The notes under the pieces: generated by a model
Told to the model about the DNA's origin: nothing
The model's database searches: none
The model's input: only the letters and a program-made list of their open reading frames with translations
Assembly: GCF_016583565.1 (NCBI RefSeq)
Contig: NZ_NRRF01000016.1
Coordinates: forward strand, 17,786-81,785
Reading direction: 5' to 3'
Length of the DNA: 64,000 nucleotides
From: Thiocystis violacea
GTDB lineage: Bacteria; Pseudomonadota; Gammaproteobacteria; Chromatiales; Chromatiaceae
Shown: one piece after another, positions 1-8,489 of the stretch
How the letters are laid out: every line of letters begins with the position of its first letter
Numbering within the stretch: position 1 is the first letter of the stretch
Program-made: the position numbers and the translations under genes

Positions 1-770
1 CAGATCTGATCTTCTAGATGGAAACCGAACAGCTCCAGCAGAATGCCGGTTAGAGCCCCACCGAGCAGGCCGCCCGTGAGACCCGGAGGGATGTCATGCA
101 GCACCTTGCCGATCTCGTCCTGAGTACTCGCGTCCAGCATCATGGCGGTGGTCCCACCGACGATCCAGATGCTCGCCCCCACCACGGCCGCAATGAGGGC
201 GGCAACCAGGGGTGCGGAGAGCGCATCCGGGAGCCAGCCCAGACTGCGGCTGACCAGCCAGCGCTCCGAGACCTGAAAGAAGGTGCCGACGAGCGCGACC
301 ACGCCGGCGGCCAGGACGAACATGCCGACATGCTCGCCAAGCACGGCCAGCACTATGGCAAGGACGCCTCCGGCCAGCACGCCGGCGATGAGGCCGGTCA
401 GCGTCTCCGCCAGGGGTCGACTGCCGCTCGTGACGATCCAAGAGTAAAAACTGCCGGCGATCAGCCCCGCCAATCCGGCAATACCCACGATCGTCAACAA
501 CTCGACTTCTTGACCGGTCGCAATCAAATAGCCAATGGACGCCAAGACGCCGGCCATGGCACCTACCAGCGCGACCGGCATCGCGCTATAAAAGGCGGAT
601 GTGGTCATGGCGGCCGCGGCGGCCGCGATGACCAGAGGCTGCCAGCCCGACAGCCCGAGCACGCCGAGCACCTGATAGAGCCCTGCAAAGAGCGCTCCGA
701 AGAGTGCACCCGCGAACCCCCAGACGAAGAGCGCCATGACGATCGCGGCAAACTGGTCCTTAGTGAACAT
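1..770 (-). CDS. Polytopic membrane protein of unknown function (partial, C-terminus outside window)
   Basis: The minus strand reads open from an ATG at 768-770 (MFTKDQFAAIVMALFVWGF) to the left edge without a stop, giving about 256 visible residues. The translation is very rich in Ala, Gly, Val, Leu and Ile and contains roughly seven hydrophobic stretches separated by short polar loops, so an inner-membrane protein is likely. One loop carries an acidic patch (DASTQDEIGK) before the last visible helix. I do not recognise a family. The plus-strand frame over the same bases is Arg/His/Gln-rich and looks like an antisense shadow. The gene is divergent from the next one. Confidence 0.7.
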   Translation of the reverse strand, partial: MFTKDQFAAIVMALFVWGFAGALFGALFAGLYQVLGVLGLSGWQPLVIAAAAAAMTTSAFYSAMPVALVGAMAGVLASIGYLIATGQEVELLTIVGIAGLAGLIAGSFYSWIVTSGSRPLAETLTGLIAGVLAGGVLAIVLAVLGEHVGMFVLAAGVVALVGTFFQVSERWLVSRSLGWLPDALSAPLVAALIAAVVGASIWIVGGTTAMMLDASTQDEIGKVLHDIPPGLTGGLLGGALTGILLELFGFHLEDQI

Positions 771-940
771 ACTTAGGTGACTCAGCGACGTTGGAACGAT
801 TGAACATAGTCTAGCCTTTCTCTGAACGCAGGCCCCAGTCGAAATTGCGATTCGACCCGCAAGCGCATCGGCCAGACAGGGACTCCAATACAGCGGCACC
901 AGGCACTTACACTCACCCACACCGATCGCCCAGCGCATTG

Positions 941-1897
941 ATGCCAAGCATGTACCAGCCCCCCGTCAATGGCACCAAAGCTCTCGTCGATGGACACACA
1001 CGCGTCTATTATGACGGATACTGGATCAAGTATTACGAGGCTCCGCCGGACAGTTTCGAAGCCCGGCGCCAGCTGATTCAGGCGTTGACGCGGCGCCTGT
1101 TCAATCATGTCGAACACGGCATCAACATCCCCGGCGCGCGCTTGAAGGAAGCCCGCGAGGCCTATGAGGCCGAGACCGATACGGAGCGCAAGCGGGTCAA
1201 CGGCGCCATGCTGGCCGGGGCACTGTTCAACCGCGCGGCCGACATCTTCCACAGTCTGGTCGATCTACAAACGGCGGGCGTCGAGATCGGCTCGGACCAC
1301 ACCCTGATGCGCGAGTGCGGGCACTGCCTCATCGAGGCACTCGAGCTCGGCAAGATGGTACGACACCGCGGCGGGGACGAGGGCATCGACGAACTCTGGG
1401 GCGAGCCCTTCAAGGCGTTCTCGATGCCGATCGAGGTCTTCTACTCCAGCCGCTACCTGAAGATCGCCATGACCATGCACGACATCGACCGCATCGCCGG
1501 GGTGATGAAAGACACCTTCGCCGACAGCCGCCAAATCCTGGACATAGCACCCCGCATCGACGAGCTCGCGGAGACGGCCAAGCGCAAGTGCGAGATCCTC
1601 AGAACCGACCCGGCGGTCTTCGACGTCTGGCCGGCGTACGTGGTCGCGAGCGAGCGGCTCTGCAACCTAGAGCCCATCCTCCCCAGCACGCACGATGCCT
1701 GCGATATCCGCGAGGCGGTCGAGGGGACACGTCTGCTGCGCGAGGGCACGGACCTGGTGAGCTTCATCGTGCGCGCGCGCGTCCCCATGCCAAAGAGCAT
1801 GCGGGAGTTCATCGATCGCTGCCAACAATTCCGTCGGGCCTACATCGAGCCCAAGCTGACCGCCCTCGGCGGCCCCTCGCAGACGTCTTCCACCTAA
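941..1897 (+). CDS. Conserved hypothetical protein
   Basis: About 318 residues from the ATG at 941 (MPSMYQPPVNG); a second ATG at 950 is equally possible, and the frame is open back to 845, where the residues look non-coding. The protein is soluble, mostly helical and rich in charged residues, without signal peptide or membrane segment. It holds a possible metal- or cofactor-type stretch with His and Cys (TLMRECGHCLIE), but I recognise no catalytic motif. It ends 17 bp before the esterase gene on the same strand, so the two may be co-transcribed. Function unknown. Confidence 0.7.
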   Translation: MPSMYQPPVNGTKALVDGHTRVYYDGYWIKYYEAPPDSFEARRQLIQALTRRLFNHVEHGINIPGARLKEAREAYEAETDTERKRVNGAMLAGALFNRAADIFHSLVDLQTAGVEIGSDHTLMRECGHCLIEALELGKMVRHRGGDEGIDELWGEPFKAFSMPIEVFYSSRYLKIAMTMHDIDRIAGVMKDTFADSRQILDIAPRIDELAETAKRKCEILRTDPAVFDVWPAYVVASERLCNLEPILPSTHDACDIREAVEGTRLLREGTDLVSFIVRARVPMPKSMREFIDRCQQFRRAYIEPKLTALGGPSQTSST

Positions 1898-1914
1898 GCC
1901 GGAGCCGCGCCCAG

Positions 1915-2490
1915 ATGCTCGTCTATCTCCACGGACTCCATAGCTCGAGCCAGTCCATCAAGGGCCAACGCCTCAAGCGACGCCTGGCACCCTTCGAGGT
2001 GCGCGCCATCGATTATCCGGCACACAGCCCCGATGCGGCCGTCGAGCAGTTGAGTGCCTTCTTCGCGGGATTGGGCGCGGCGCGGCCCGCCGTCGTTGGC
2101 AGCTCGATGGGCGGCTTTTACGGCCAATACCTGGCGCGACGCTTCGCACTATCGCATCTGTTCATGATCAATCCAGCCCTGACGCCCTGGACCCTGACAT
2201 CGGTCGGTCTAGCGCCCTCGATCCTTGAGCAGACCCGCGCTTACGGCATCGAGAATCCCTGCGACGGGATCCCGACGACGGTCTTCCTGAATACCGGTGA
2301 CGAGGTGATCGACTACCGCATCGCCGAGCGACGCTACGCCCGGTGCGGGCGCCTCTTCATCTGGGAGGGGGGCGACCACGCCTTCCAGCAGATGGAGGAG
2401 GCGATCGCGATCATCCGCACCCATCTGCAGCGCGAGGAGCAGAGCGGGCGCGACGGGAACGCTGTGGCTCAAGCGCCGCCAGGCGAGTGA
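1915..2490 (+). CDS. YqiA-like alpha/beta-hydrolase esterase
   Basis: 191 residues from ATG 1915. The protein starts directly with the hydrolase fold (MLVYLHGLHSS), has the nucleophile elbow GSSMGG with Ser64, an acidic residue in the TGDEVIDY stretch and the catalytic His155 in GGDHAFQQ. Length and motifs match the YqiA/UPF0227 family of small cytoplasmic esterases, which act on short acyl esters; the physiological substrate is not known. No signal peptide. The gene ends convergently into the TraB-family gene, overlapping its 3' end by 22 bp (2469-2490). Confidence 0.85.
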   Translation: MLVYLHGLHSSSQSIKGQRLKRRLAPFEVRAIDYPAHSPDAAVEQLSAFFAGLGAARPAVVGSSMGGFYGQYLARRFALSHLFMINPALTPWTLTSVGLAPSILEQTRAYGIENPCDGIPTTVFLNTGDEVIDYRIAERRYARCGRLFIWEGGDHAFQQMEEAIAIIRTHLQREEQSGRDGNAVAQAPPGE

Positions 2491-3680
2491 AAGAGCGTTG
2501 CGACGATGCGGTAGCCCGCCACATAGGTGCCAATCCCGGCGCCCAAACTGCTGAGCAGGAAGACGACGAACACCCTGGACACCCGATTGCGCCACCATCC
2601 CCTCAAGGTCGCGACATCGGCCCGCAACCGGCTGAAATCGCCGACGCTCGGCTTACGCAGGTAGAGTTCGACCGCACCCGTCACCATGCCGGCCCCGATG
2701 GTGGGATTCAGGGTCGTGAGCGGTGCGGCAATGAAGGCCGAAACCACCGTGAGCGGGTGTCCGCCAGCGAGCAGCGTCCCAATAGCCGAGAGACCACCGG
2801 TAATGAGGATCCAAGCGGTCAGCAGATCCAGCCCGATCTCGGGTCCCATGGCGAACCCATAACCGAAACCGGCCAAAATGAGGCCGAGCAGGCCCCAACC
2901 CAGGATCTTCGGCCACTTGCTCGGCGGCGGGATCTCCTCGAGAGCCGCGATGACAGCGGCGGGATCCCTCCCGTCGCGCTCCAAATCCTGGACCATGCCT
3001 TTAAGGTGCCCGACACCGATCACGACCAAGACGCGCCGAACACCGAGACGCGCGGCTTCGCGCCGAAGCTTGGCCGCCATGTAGTGGTCACGCTCCTCGA
3101 TCAAGGGGATATAGAGATCCCGGCGGTCGGCGGCGAACTCGGCAAAGGTGGTCTCCAGCACATCTCCTTCCTTGAGGCGCTCGATCTCGTCTTCCGTCAC
3201 CTCATCAGAGTTCACCATGGCCGCGAGCAAGCCAGCGAAGAGCCCATAACGCTTCCACCAGCCGAGATTCGCCGAGATCCTCTTGAGGGTGATGCCGATC
3301 TCCCGGTCGATCAACATGATCGGCAGATCACGCTCCTTGGCCAGACGCAGGGCGGCACGCTGCTCGGCACCTGGCTCGATGCCGAACTGATCGGCCAGGC
3401 GCTGCTGGTAGGCGGACAGGGCCAGATTCGCGACCACCATGTAGACGCGGTTCTGTCGGATGACGGAGAAGAGGTCTAGCTGCGAGAGCGACTTCGGGTC
3501 CATCAGCGCACTGAAGCGGCTACGGCACAGCTCGACGGCGACGGCGTCATACTCGCCGGTCTGGATCAGCTTGCGGACCTGCTCGGCACTCGCGCGGGAG
3601 ACATGTGCGGTGCCAAGGAGCGTGACCTCGACGCCCGCGTCCAGGACCATGTCAACTTGGGGTTCTAGCGGCTCGACCAT
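2469..3680 (-). CDS. TraB/PrgY family membrane protein
   Basis: 403 residues. The N-terminal half is the TraB/PrgY (GumN-related) domain: it begins with the LLGTAHVSRAS motif near residue 22, and contains the conserved AVELCRSRF stretch, LIDREIGITLKR and RVLVVIGVGHLKGM. The C-terminal half (from about residue 255) has four or five hydrophobic segments. Family members are thought to be membrane-associated metal-dependent peptidases or pheromone-shutdown factors; the bacterial role is unsettled. The start (ATG 3678-3680) is chosen because the conserved domain follows closely. The 3' end overlaps the esterase gene. Confidence 0.85.
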   Translation of the reverse strand: MVEPLEPQVDMVLDAGVEVTLLGTAHVSRASAEQVRKLIQTGEYDAVAVELCRSRFSALMDPKSLSQLDLFSVIRQNRVYMVVANLALSAYQQRLADQFGIEPGAEQRAALRLAKERDLPIMLIDREIGITLKRISANLGWWKRYGLFAGLLAAMVNSDEVTEDEIERLKEGDVLETTFAEFAADRRDLYIPLIEERDHYMAAKLRREAARLGVRRVLVVIGVGHLKGMVQDLERDGRDPAAVIAALEEIPPPSKWPKILGWGLLGLILAGFGYGFAMGPEIGLDLLTAWILITGGLSAIGTLLAGGHPLTVVSAFIAAPLTTLNPTIGAGMVTGAVELYLRKPSVGDFSRLRADVATLRGWWRNRVSRVFVVFLLSSLGAGIGTYVAGYRIVATLFHSPGGA

Positions 3681-3850
3681 GGGCTATCGTCACTGGCCAG
3701 AGTGGACAAAAGAGCGGCATCATACCTCAGGGCCGGACGGGTTTCCCGCCTGTCATCGCAGAAATGCCAGGCGGCGTACCCGCCTTGGGGCAGGCGTCCA
3801 GGTGCCTTATCATCTGCAGCCCATTCATCCCTGACGGCAAGGACAAGACC

Positions 3851-4297
3851 ATGGATTCATCGCTCGACGGCCCCAAGTCACGACCGCTGCCCGGGCGCAC
3901 TGGGAGGCTCATGGCGCTCGTGGCACTGGCCGCTATCGCCGGCTGCAGCCCGGTCAAGAAGGACAAGATGGCCGTCACCCTGCAGAACGCAACCAATGCC
4001 TACCAATCCGCGCTCAGATGGGGCTACTTCGAGAATGCCTTCGGCTTTGTCGATCCCGCAAAGCGTCAGGACAAGGACATGCCAGAGGCGCTGGAGGACA
4101 TCAGACTAACGGGCTACGACGTCGTGCAAGCGCCCGTGATGAAAGAGGACTCCAACACGGCGCTCCAGATCGTGAAGATCGAGTACCTCCATCAGGACAG
4201 ACAGGTCGTCAAGACACTGACGGATCGCCAGCTCTGGCGCTACGATGAAGCGGAGAAAAAGTGGTGGCTGGAGTCGGGTCTACCCAAATTCGAGTAG
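3851..4297 (+). CDS. Small predicted lipoprotein
   Basis: 148 residues from ATG 3851, preceded by an AAGGA ribosome site (about 3840-3845). After a charged N-terminus the hydrophobic run MALVALAAIAGC is a lipoprotein signal with Cys32 as probable lipidation site; a start at the internal ATG 3911 would give a shorter, more typical signal. The mature part is a compact alpha/beta domain with Trp residues (LRWGYFENAFGF; QLWRYDEAEKKWWLESGLPKFE), resembling NTF2-like periplasmic domains, which is only an impression. Function unknown. Confidence 0.75.
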   Translation: MDSSLDGPKSRPLPGRTGRLMALVALAAIAGCSPVKKDKMAVTLQNATNAYQSALRWGYFENAFGFVDPAKRQDKDMPEALEDIRLTGYDVVQAPVMKEDSNTALQIVKIEYLHQDRQVVKTLTDRQLWRYDEAEKKWWLESGLPKFE

Positions 4298-4325
4298 ACA
4301 GCACCAGACGCACCATCGCTTGACC

Positions 4326-4616
4326 TCAAGGCATACCCGCGAAGAGCGCGCCAAGCCGGTCGAGCTCGAGCTGGCGATCGGGCGTCAGGTTGGCGCGGGT
4401 CGCCCGCAGGGCATGCCAGGCGTGCCCCGCCTCCCCGACCTGGCCGTCCGCCAAGAGATCCTTGACGCGCCTGAGTTCGGCCGCGAACGGATCCCCATCC
4501 ATGGCATCCACCACGACGAGATCGACATCAGACGTCACCTCTGGCGCCTGCTGGACCGATCGGTCGCAAGCGGTCAGCGCCAAAACCAAACAGAAGAGCG
4601 GTGCGACGCGAGGCAT
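4326..4616 (-). CDS. Small predicted lipoprotein, hypothetical
   Basis: 96 residues from ATG 4614-4616. The N-terminus MPRVAPLFCLVLALTAC is a short lipoprotein signal with Cys17 as lipidation site. The mature part is acidic then helical (FAAELRRVKDLLADGQVGEAGHAWHALRATRANL), reminiscent of one TPR-like helix pair. The frame is open further upstream to 4964, but those residues overlap the DUF3301 gene on the other strand and look non-coding. Convergent with the preceding lipoprotein gene and divergent from the DUF3301 gene. Confidence 0.65.
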   Translation of the reverse strand: MPRVAPLFCLVLALTACDRSVQQAPEVTSDVDLVVVDAMDGDPFAAELRRVKDLLADGQVGEAGHAWHALRATRANLTPDRQLELDRLGALFAGMP

Positions 4617-4664
4617 CCGAAACCTCAGCCATCGCCCGCGTGCGTCGGATCCGACAGGAGCCCC

Positions 4665-4979
4665 ATGGACAATCTGCTTGCCATCTTTCTGATTCTCGTC
4701 TTGAGCTGGTTTTGGCTGGACAGCCTGCGCGCACGCGAGATCGCAACGGCCATCTGCCAGGCGGCGTGCAAGCAACGCAGCCTTCAATTCCTCGATCAGG
4801 CCGTGGCTCTGCGCCGCCTGGGCCTGTCCTGGCGCACCGAAGGAATGCGCATTCGACGGGTCTATCGGTTCGACTTCAGCGAGGAGGGCACCGGGCGACG
4901 CAACGGCTACGTCGTGATGCGCGGATTGAATCTGGAGGAGTTGAGCTTCGGTCTGCCCACACAAACGCGTGACGCCTGA
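4665..4979 (+). CDS. DUF3301 domain protein
   Basis: 104 residues from ATG 4665, preceded by AGGAG (4655-4660). One N-terminal membrane helix (MDNLLAIFLILVLSWFWLD) is followed by a domain with the sequence pattern of DUF3301: the helix REIATAICQAACKQRSLQFLDQAVAL, then LSWRTEGMRIRRVYRFDFSEEG and a C-terminal GYVVMRG strand. The family is a small, gamma-proteobacterial, membrane-anchored protein without known function. Its probable orientation is with the soluble part in the cytoplasm. It is divergent from the lipoprotein gene at 4616. Confidence 0.85.
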   Translation: MDNLLAIFLILVLSWFWLDSLRAREIATAICQAACKQRSLQFLDQAVALRRLGLSWRTEGMRIRRVYRFDFSEEGTGRRNGYVVMRGLNLEELSFGLPTQTRDA

Positions 4980-5003
4980 ATCAAAGGCCCAATGAGAGGG
5001 CGA

Positions 5004-5495
5004 CTACTTCACGACCTTGAGAGTTGGACCTCGCCCCTTGCCCTTGCCCTTATCGCGTGGCGCTGTCGGGCTCGGGCCGCCGCCGGCCTCGCCGGAGGCG
5101 TCGGCAATCGGCTTGAGCCTGGGGGCTGGCGCGGCATCCACGCCGGCAGGTTCCACGTCAGGGTAGCGCGGCTCGGGAAACACCATGCCCTGCCCGTTCT
5201 CGCGCGTGAAAATGCCGATCGCGGCCTCGCTCGGGACCATGACCTCCCGCGCCGAGCCGCTGAAACGCGCGTTGAACTGGATCCAATCGTTACCGATGAC
5301 CAAGCCCTTGACCGCACTCGGCGAGATATTGAGCACGATCCGCCCGTCGTCGACGAACTCCATGGGCACCAGCGCCCCCGGAAACGCCGCGTCCACGACC
5401 AAGTGCGGTGTCATCTGGTTGTCCAGAATCCAGTCGTAGATCGCCCGGATCAGATAGGGCTTGCTGGAGGTCATGCTGTCGGCGTCGTCGATCAT
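5004..5495 (-). CDS. sspB: Stringent starvation protein B, ClpXP adaptor
   Basis: 163 residues if the ATG at 5495 is used, which overlaps the sspA stop codon by one base (TGATG) and suggests translational coupling; the ATG at 5474 (MTSSKPYLIRAIYDW) would also fit. The SspB fold is recognisable in RPYL-like KPYLIRAIYDWILDNQMTPHLVVD and in ARFSGSAREVMVPSEAAIGIF. The linker is Pro/Ala/Lys-rich and the protein ends in LKVVK, the ClpX-binding (XB) tail of the family. SspB delivers ssrA-tagged proteins to ClpXP in the cytoplasm. Confidence 0.95.
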   Translation of the reverse strand: MIDDADSMTSSKPYLIRAIYDWILDNQMTPHLVVDAAFPGALVPMEFVDDGRIVLNISPSAVKGLVIGNDWIQFNARFSGSAREVMVPSEAAIGIFTRENGQGMVFPEPRYPDVEPAGVDAAPAPRLKPIADASGEAGGGPSPTAPRDKGKGKGRGPTLKVVK

Positions 5496-6130
5496 CAGGC
5501 AGCGTCCGCGATCATCTCCTTCTCTGCCTCGGTCAGGCTTTGGCGGAAGGCATCCCAAGTGAAAATACGCTTCATGTAGACGCGGATCGCGTCCGCCTGC
5601 GACGGCAGCTCCACACCCAGCACGGGCAAACGCCACAGCAGAGGTGCGACACAGCAGTCGACCAGGGAGAACTCCTCGCTCATGAAGAACGGATGCGCCG
5701 AGAAGACCGGCGCGGTCACCGTCAGGCTCTCGCGCAGCTCCTTGCGGGCTTGCTCGACCTCCTTGCCCTCACCCTTGAGGATGCGCCCCATGAGCGTGTA
5801 CCAATCGCGGTCGACCCGGTACATGAACAGCCGCGCGCTCGCACGCGAGACCGGGTCGACGGGCAGCAGGGGCGGATGCGGAAAGCGCTCGTCGAGATAT
5901 TCCATGATGATGCGCGATTCGTAGAGGCGCAGATCCCGGTCGACGAAAGTCGGAACAGTCCCATAGGGATTGAAATCCATGACCTCATCGGGGAGCGCGT
6001 CGGCATCGACGTCGACCACGTCCACGGCGATACCCTTCTCCGCGAGCACCATCCTGACGCGATGGCAATAGGGGCAAACGGGATCGGAAAATAGGGTCAT
6101 CAGTGCTCGTCTGCTTGCGGCCTCTGCCAT
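5495..6130 (-). CDS. sspA: Stringent starvation protein A (GST-fold, RNA polymerase-associated)
   Basis: 211 residues, preceded by GAAGGGAAAA before ATG 6130. The glutathione-S-transferase-like fold is clear: thioredoxin-like N-terminus (MTLFSDPVCPYCHRVRMVLAEKG), the cis-Pro region TVPTFVDRDLRLYESRIIMEYLDERFPHPPLLP, and the C-terminal helical domain with FSLVDCCVAPLLWRLP. SspA binds RNA polymerase in E. coli during stationary phase and acid stress. Unlike E. coli SspA, this protein keeps a CPYC pair at the GST/glutaredoxin active-site position. It lies downstream of petABC, a common gamma-proteobacterial linkage, and is coupled to sspB. Confidence 0.95.
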   Translation of the reverse strand: MAEAASRRALMTLFSDPVCPYCHRVRMVLAEKGIAVDVVDVDADALPDEVMDFNPYGTVPTFVDRDLRLYESRIIMEYLDERFPHPPLLPVDPVSRASARLFMYRVDRDWYTLMGRILKGEGKEVEQARKELRESLTVTAPVFSAHPFFMSEEFSLVDCCVAPLLWRLPVLGVELPSQADAIRVYMKRIFTWDAFRQSLTEAEKEMIADAA

Positions 6131-6516
6131 TTTTCCCTTCTCCAGCGCTAAGGCGGAGCCCGGCAGGGCTCTTTACAAAGAAATCAGGCCGACTCGATCC
6201 AAGCCGACATCCGAGTGTCCGCGGTGTCCTCGACCCTAATTGGATCTCGTTCGAGGTACCGGTGCTCGCTCTGCCCCGCCCAAGGGACCGGGGGGGCCGT
6301 GCACGCCACTTATTGAGCTGTCAAGTATACGCGCTGACGGACGCCTTCACGGGCGTTTTTATCTGAACGGCAACCATCGCGCCATGGGAAAGACGCGACT
6401 GCATGCCGATCGCGGTCGCTGAGCGCGCGGGATCTCAAAACACGACCCGGACCGCCGGAGCCAATCAGGGCCGTCAAGGTGGGACGATCGCCCCCGAGGG
6501 GGCGATCGGTGTCCGA
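6131..6516. other. Intergenic region between petC and sspA
   Basis: 386 bases without a credible gene. It should hold the sspA promoter (minus strand) and the end of the petABC transcript. A strong hairpin at 6485-6508 is listed separately. A weaker hairpin with a T run on the plus strand (6341-6360) has no upstream plus-strand gene. No tRNA cloverleaf was seen. Confidence 0.6.
6485..6508 (-). terminator. Hairpin downstream of petC
   Basis: Perfect 11-bp inverted repeat (6485-6495 with 6498-6508, CGATCGCCCCC and its complement) only 9 bases beyond the petC stop codon on the minus strand. No U-tract follows, so it may act as a transcript-stabilising or Rho-assisted end rather than a classical intrinsic terminator. 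Confidence 0.6.
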
Positions 6517-7248
6517 TCAATGGACGTCTTTCCAGAACTCTTTCTTGAGCAGGTAGGCAAAGATGAAGAGCACGCCCAGGAACAGCAGGACGTACATACC
6601 CAAGCGCTCCCGCTGGAGCTTGAAGGGCTCGCCCGCGTAGGTCAGGAAGGCCGTGATGTCGCGCACCATGGTGTCGTACTCCTTGGGAGAGAGCGACCCC
6701 TGTTCGACCAGTTTGACACCCTCGATCTCCGGCGTCGCACCTGGCTCCTCCGGCGGCTCCATCTCGGCCTCTTGCTTACCCTGGAGATCGCCCAGCACGT
6801 GGGGCATTCCGACCAGCGGGAAGACCACGTTGTTCACGCCGTAAGGACGGGTGTCGTCCTGGTAGAAGCTCTTCAGATAGGTGTAGACCCAATCCGGAGA
6901 GCGCCAGCGCGTCACCAGCGTGAGGTCAGGCACGGCGGTGCCGAACCACTTCAGGGCATCATCCGCGCGCATGGCGTTCGTCATCAGATCGCCTGGCTTG
7001 GCATCACCGAAGAGCAGGTTCTGCCGCAGGCTGACCTCGTCGATACCGAGATCCGCCGCCATGCGGTTGTAGCGCATGTACTGGAGCGAATGGCAGCCCA
7101 TGCAGTAGTTGACGTAATACTTGGCGCCGCGCTGCAGGGACGCCTGATCCCGCAGATCGATATCCGCGTGCTCCAGGTGCGCCGTCTCGGAAGCCAGCAG
7201 CGCGACCGGCGCCAGGAGCAGAAGGGTGGCAAGGATCAGCTTTCTCAT
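6517..7248 (-). CDS. petC: Cytochrome c1, bc1 complex
   Basis: 243 residues. An N-terminal signal peptide (MRKLILATLLLLAPVALLAS) is followed by the single haem-c site CMGCH (Cys49, Cys52, His53) and a C-terminal membrane anchor (MYVLLFLGVLFIFAYLLKKEFW). The likely Met axial ligand lies in the LVGMPHVLG segment near the middle. The protein carries electrons from the Rieske centre to soluble c-type cytochromes or HiPIP in the periplasm. Its ATG overlaps the petB stop (ATGA), so it is the third gene of a tightly coupled petABC operon. Confidence 0.97.
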   Translation of the reverse strand: MRKLILATLLLLAPVALLASETAHLEHADIDLRDQASLQRGAKYYVNYCMGCHSLQYMRYNRMAADLGIDEVSLRQNLLFGDAKPGDLMTNAMRADDALKWFGTAVPDLTLVTRWRSPDWVYTYLKSFYQDDTRPYGVNNVVFPLVGMPHVLGDLQGKQEAEMEPPEEPGATPEIEGVKLVEQGSLSPKEYDTMVRDITAFLTYAGEPFKLQRERLGMYVLLFLGVLFIFAYLLKKEFWKDVH

Positions 7249-8489
7249 GAGGTCACCCTCTCCGGAACGGGCTTGGTCTTGTCCAAGGCGCTATAGATCG
7301 GCATCAGCAGGAAGTAGGCGAAGTAAAGCCCCGTGAAGATGCGTGAGAGGAGCGTGGAGAGATCGGACGCCGGCTGCATGCCGAGCCACGCCAGAACCAC
7401 GAAGGAAACGGCGAAGATTCCGGTCGCCCACTTGAAGATCGGCCCCTTATAACGCATGGACTTCACAGGACTGCGATCGAGCCAGGGCAGCACGAAGAGG
7501 ATCAGGATCGCTGCGAACATGACGACGACGCCCGGGAACTGCGAATCCCACATCGGCGGGACGGCACGCAACATGGCGTAGAAGGGCGTGAAATACCAGA
7601 CCGGTGCGATGTGCGCAGGCGTCTGCATGGGGTTGGCGGGCTGGAAGTTGGGCGCCTCCAGGAAGATACCGCCGAAGGTGGGCATGAAGAACATCACGGC
7701 ACTGAAGAGCGCCAGGAAGACCACGACCCCCATGAGATCCTTGACCGTGTAGTAGGGGTGGAAGGGAATGCCATCGGCGGGAGCCTTATCGCTCCAGCGA
7801 TTGCCCTTTGGCCCCTGCTTGATCTCGATGCCGTCCGGGTTGTTCGAGCCGACATGGTGCAAAGCCACGATGTGGACGAAGACCAGCCCGACGAGGAGGA
7901 AGGGCAGCAGGAAGTGGAAGGCGAAGAAGCGGTTCAGCGTCGCGTCCGAGATGACGTAGTCACCACGCACCCAGACCGACAGATCCTCACCCACGCCAGG
8001 GACGGCCGCGAAGAGGTTGACGATGACCTGCGCGCCCCAGTAGGACATCTGGCCCCAGGGAAGCAGATAGCCGAAGAAGGCGGTCGCCATCATGACGAGG
8101 TAGATGACCACACCGATGATCCACAACAACTCGCGTGGCTTGCGGTAGGAGCCCCACAGCAAGGCGCGGAACATGTGCATGTAGATGACGATGAAGAAGG
8201 CCGACGCACCCGTGGAATGCATGTAGCGGATCAGCCAACCCCAGTCGACATCACGCATGATGTACTCGACGGAGGCGAAAGCCAGCGTGGCGTCCGGCTT
8301 ATAGTTCATCGCCAGCCAAATCCCGGTGAGGATCTGCAGGACCAGCGTGAGAATCGCCAAGGAGCCAAAGAAGGACCAGAAATTCAGGTTCTTCGGTGCG
8401 TAATACTCGGAGAGATGGGCGCGCCAGGTCTCCGTCAGCGGAAATCGCTTGTCGATCCAATTGAGGTTTTCGGTCTTTTCAGCACTCAT
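7245..8489 (-). CDS. petB: Cytochrome b, bc1 complex
   Basis: 414 residues, the usual full length for bacterial cytochrome b, with eight expected membrane helices. Haem-ligating histidines lie in the helix B region (RYMHSTGASAFFIVIYMHMFRALLWGS) and helix D region (FHFLLPFLLVGLVFVHIVALHHVGSNNP). The Qo-site motif is PVWY rather than PEWY (in APVWYFTPFYAMLRA), a variant known from some Proteobacteria. It oxidises quinol and moves protons in cyclic photosynthetic and respiratory electron flow. Overlaps petA by one base and petC by four. Confidence 0.97.
   Translation of the reverse strand: MSAEKTENLNWIDKRFPLTETWRAHLSEYYAPKNLNFWSFFGSLAILTLVLQILTGIWLAMNYKPDATLAFASVEYIMRDVDWGWLIRYMHSTGASAFFIVIYMHMFRALLWGSYRKPRELLWIIGVVIYLVMMATAFFGYLLPWGQMSYWGAQVIVNLFAAVPGVGEDLSVWVRGDYVISDATLNRFFAFHFLLPFLLVGLVFVHIVALHHVGSNNPDGIEIKQGPKGNRWSDKAPADGIPFHPYYTVKDLMGVVVFLALFSAVMFFMPTFGGIFLEAPNFQPANPMQTPAHIAPVWYFTPFYAMLRAVPPMWDSQFPGVVVMFAAILILFVLPWLDRSPVKSMRYKGPIFKWATGIFAVSFVVLAWLGMQPASDLSTLLSRIFTGLYFAYFLLMPIYSALDKTKPVPERVTS

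Noticed and set aside
6341..6360. Short hairpin ACGCC-loop-GGCGT followed by T residues on the plus strand
   Set aside because: It looks like a weak terminator, but no plus-strand gene precedes it. A small RNA was considered; no promoter or conserved structure could be supported.
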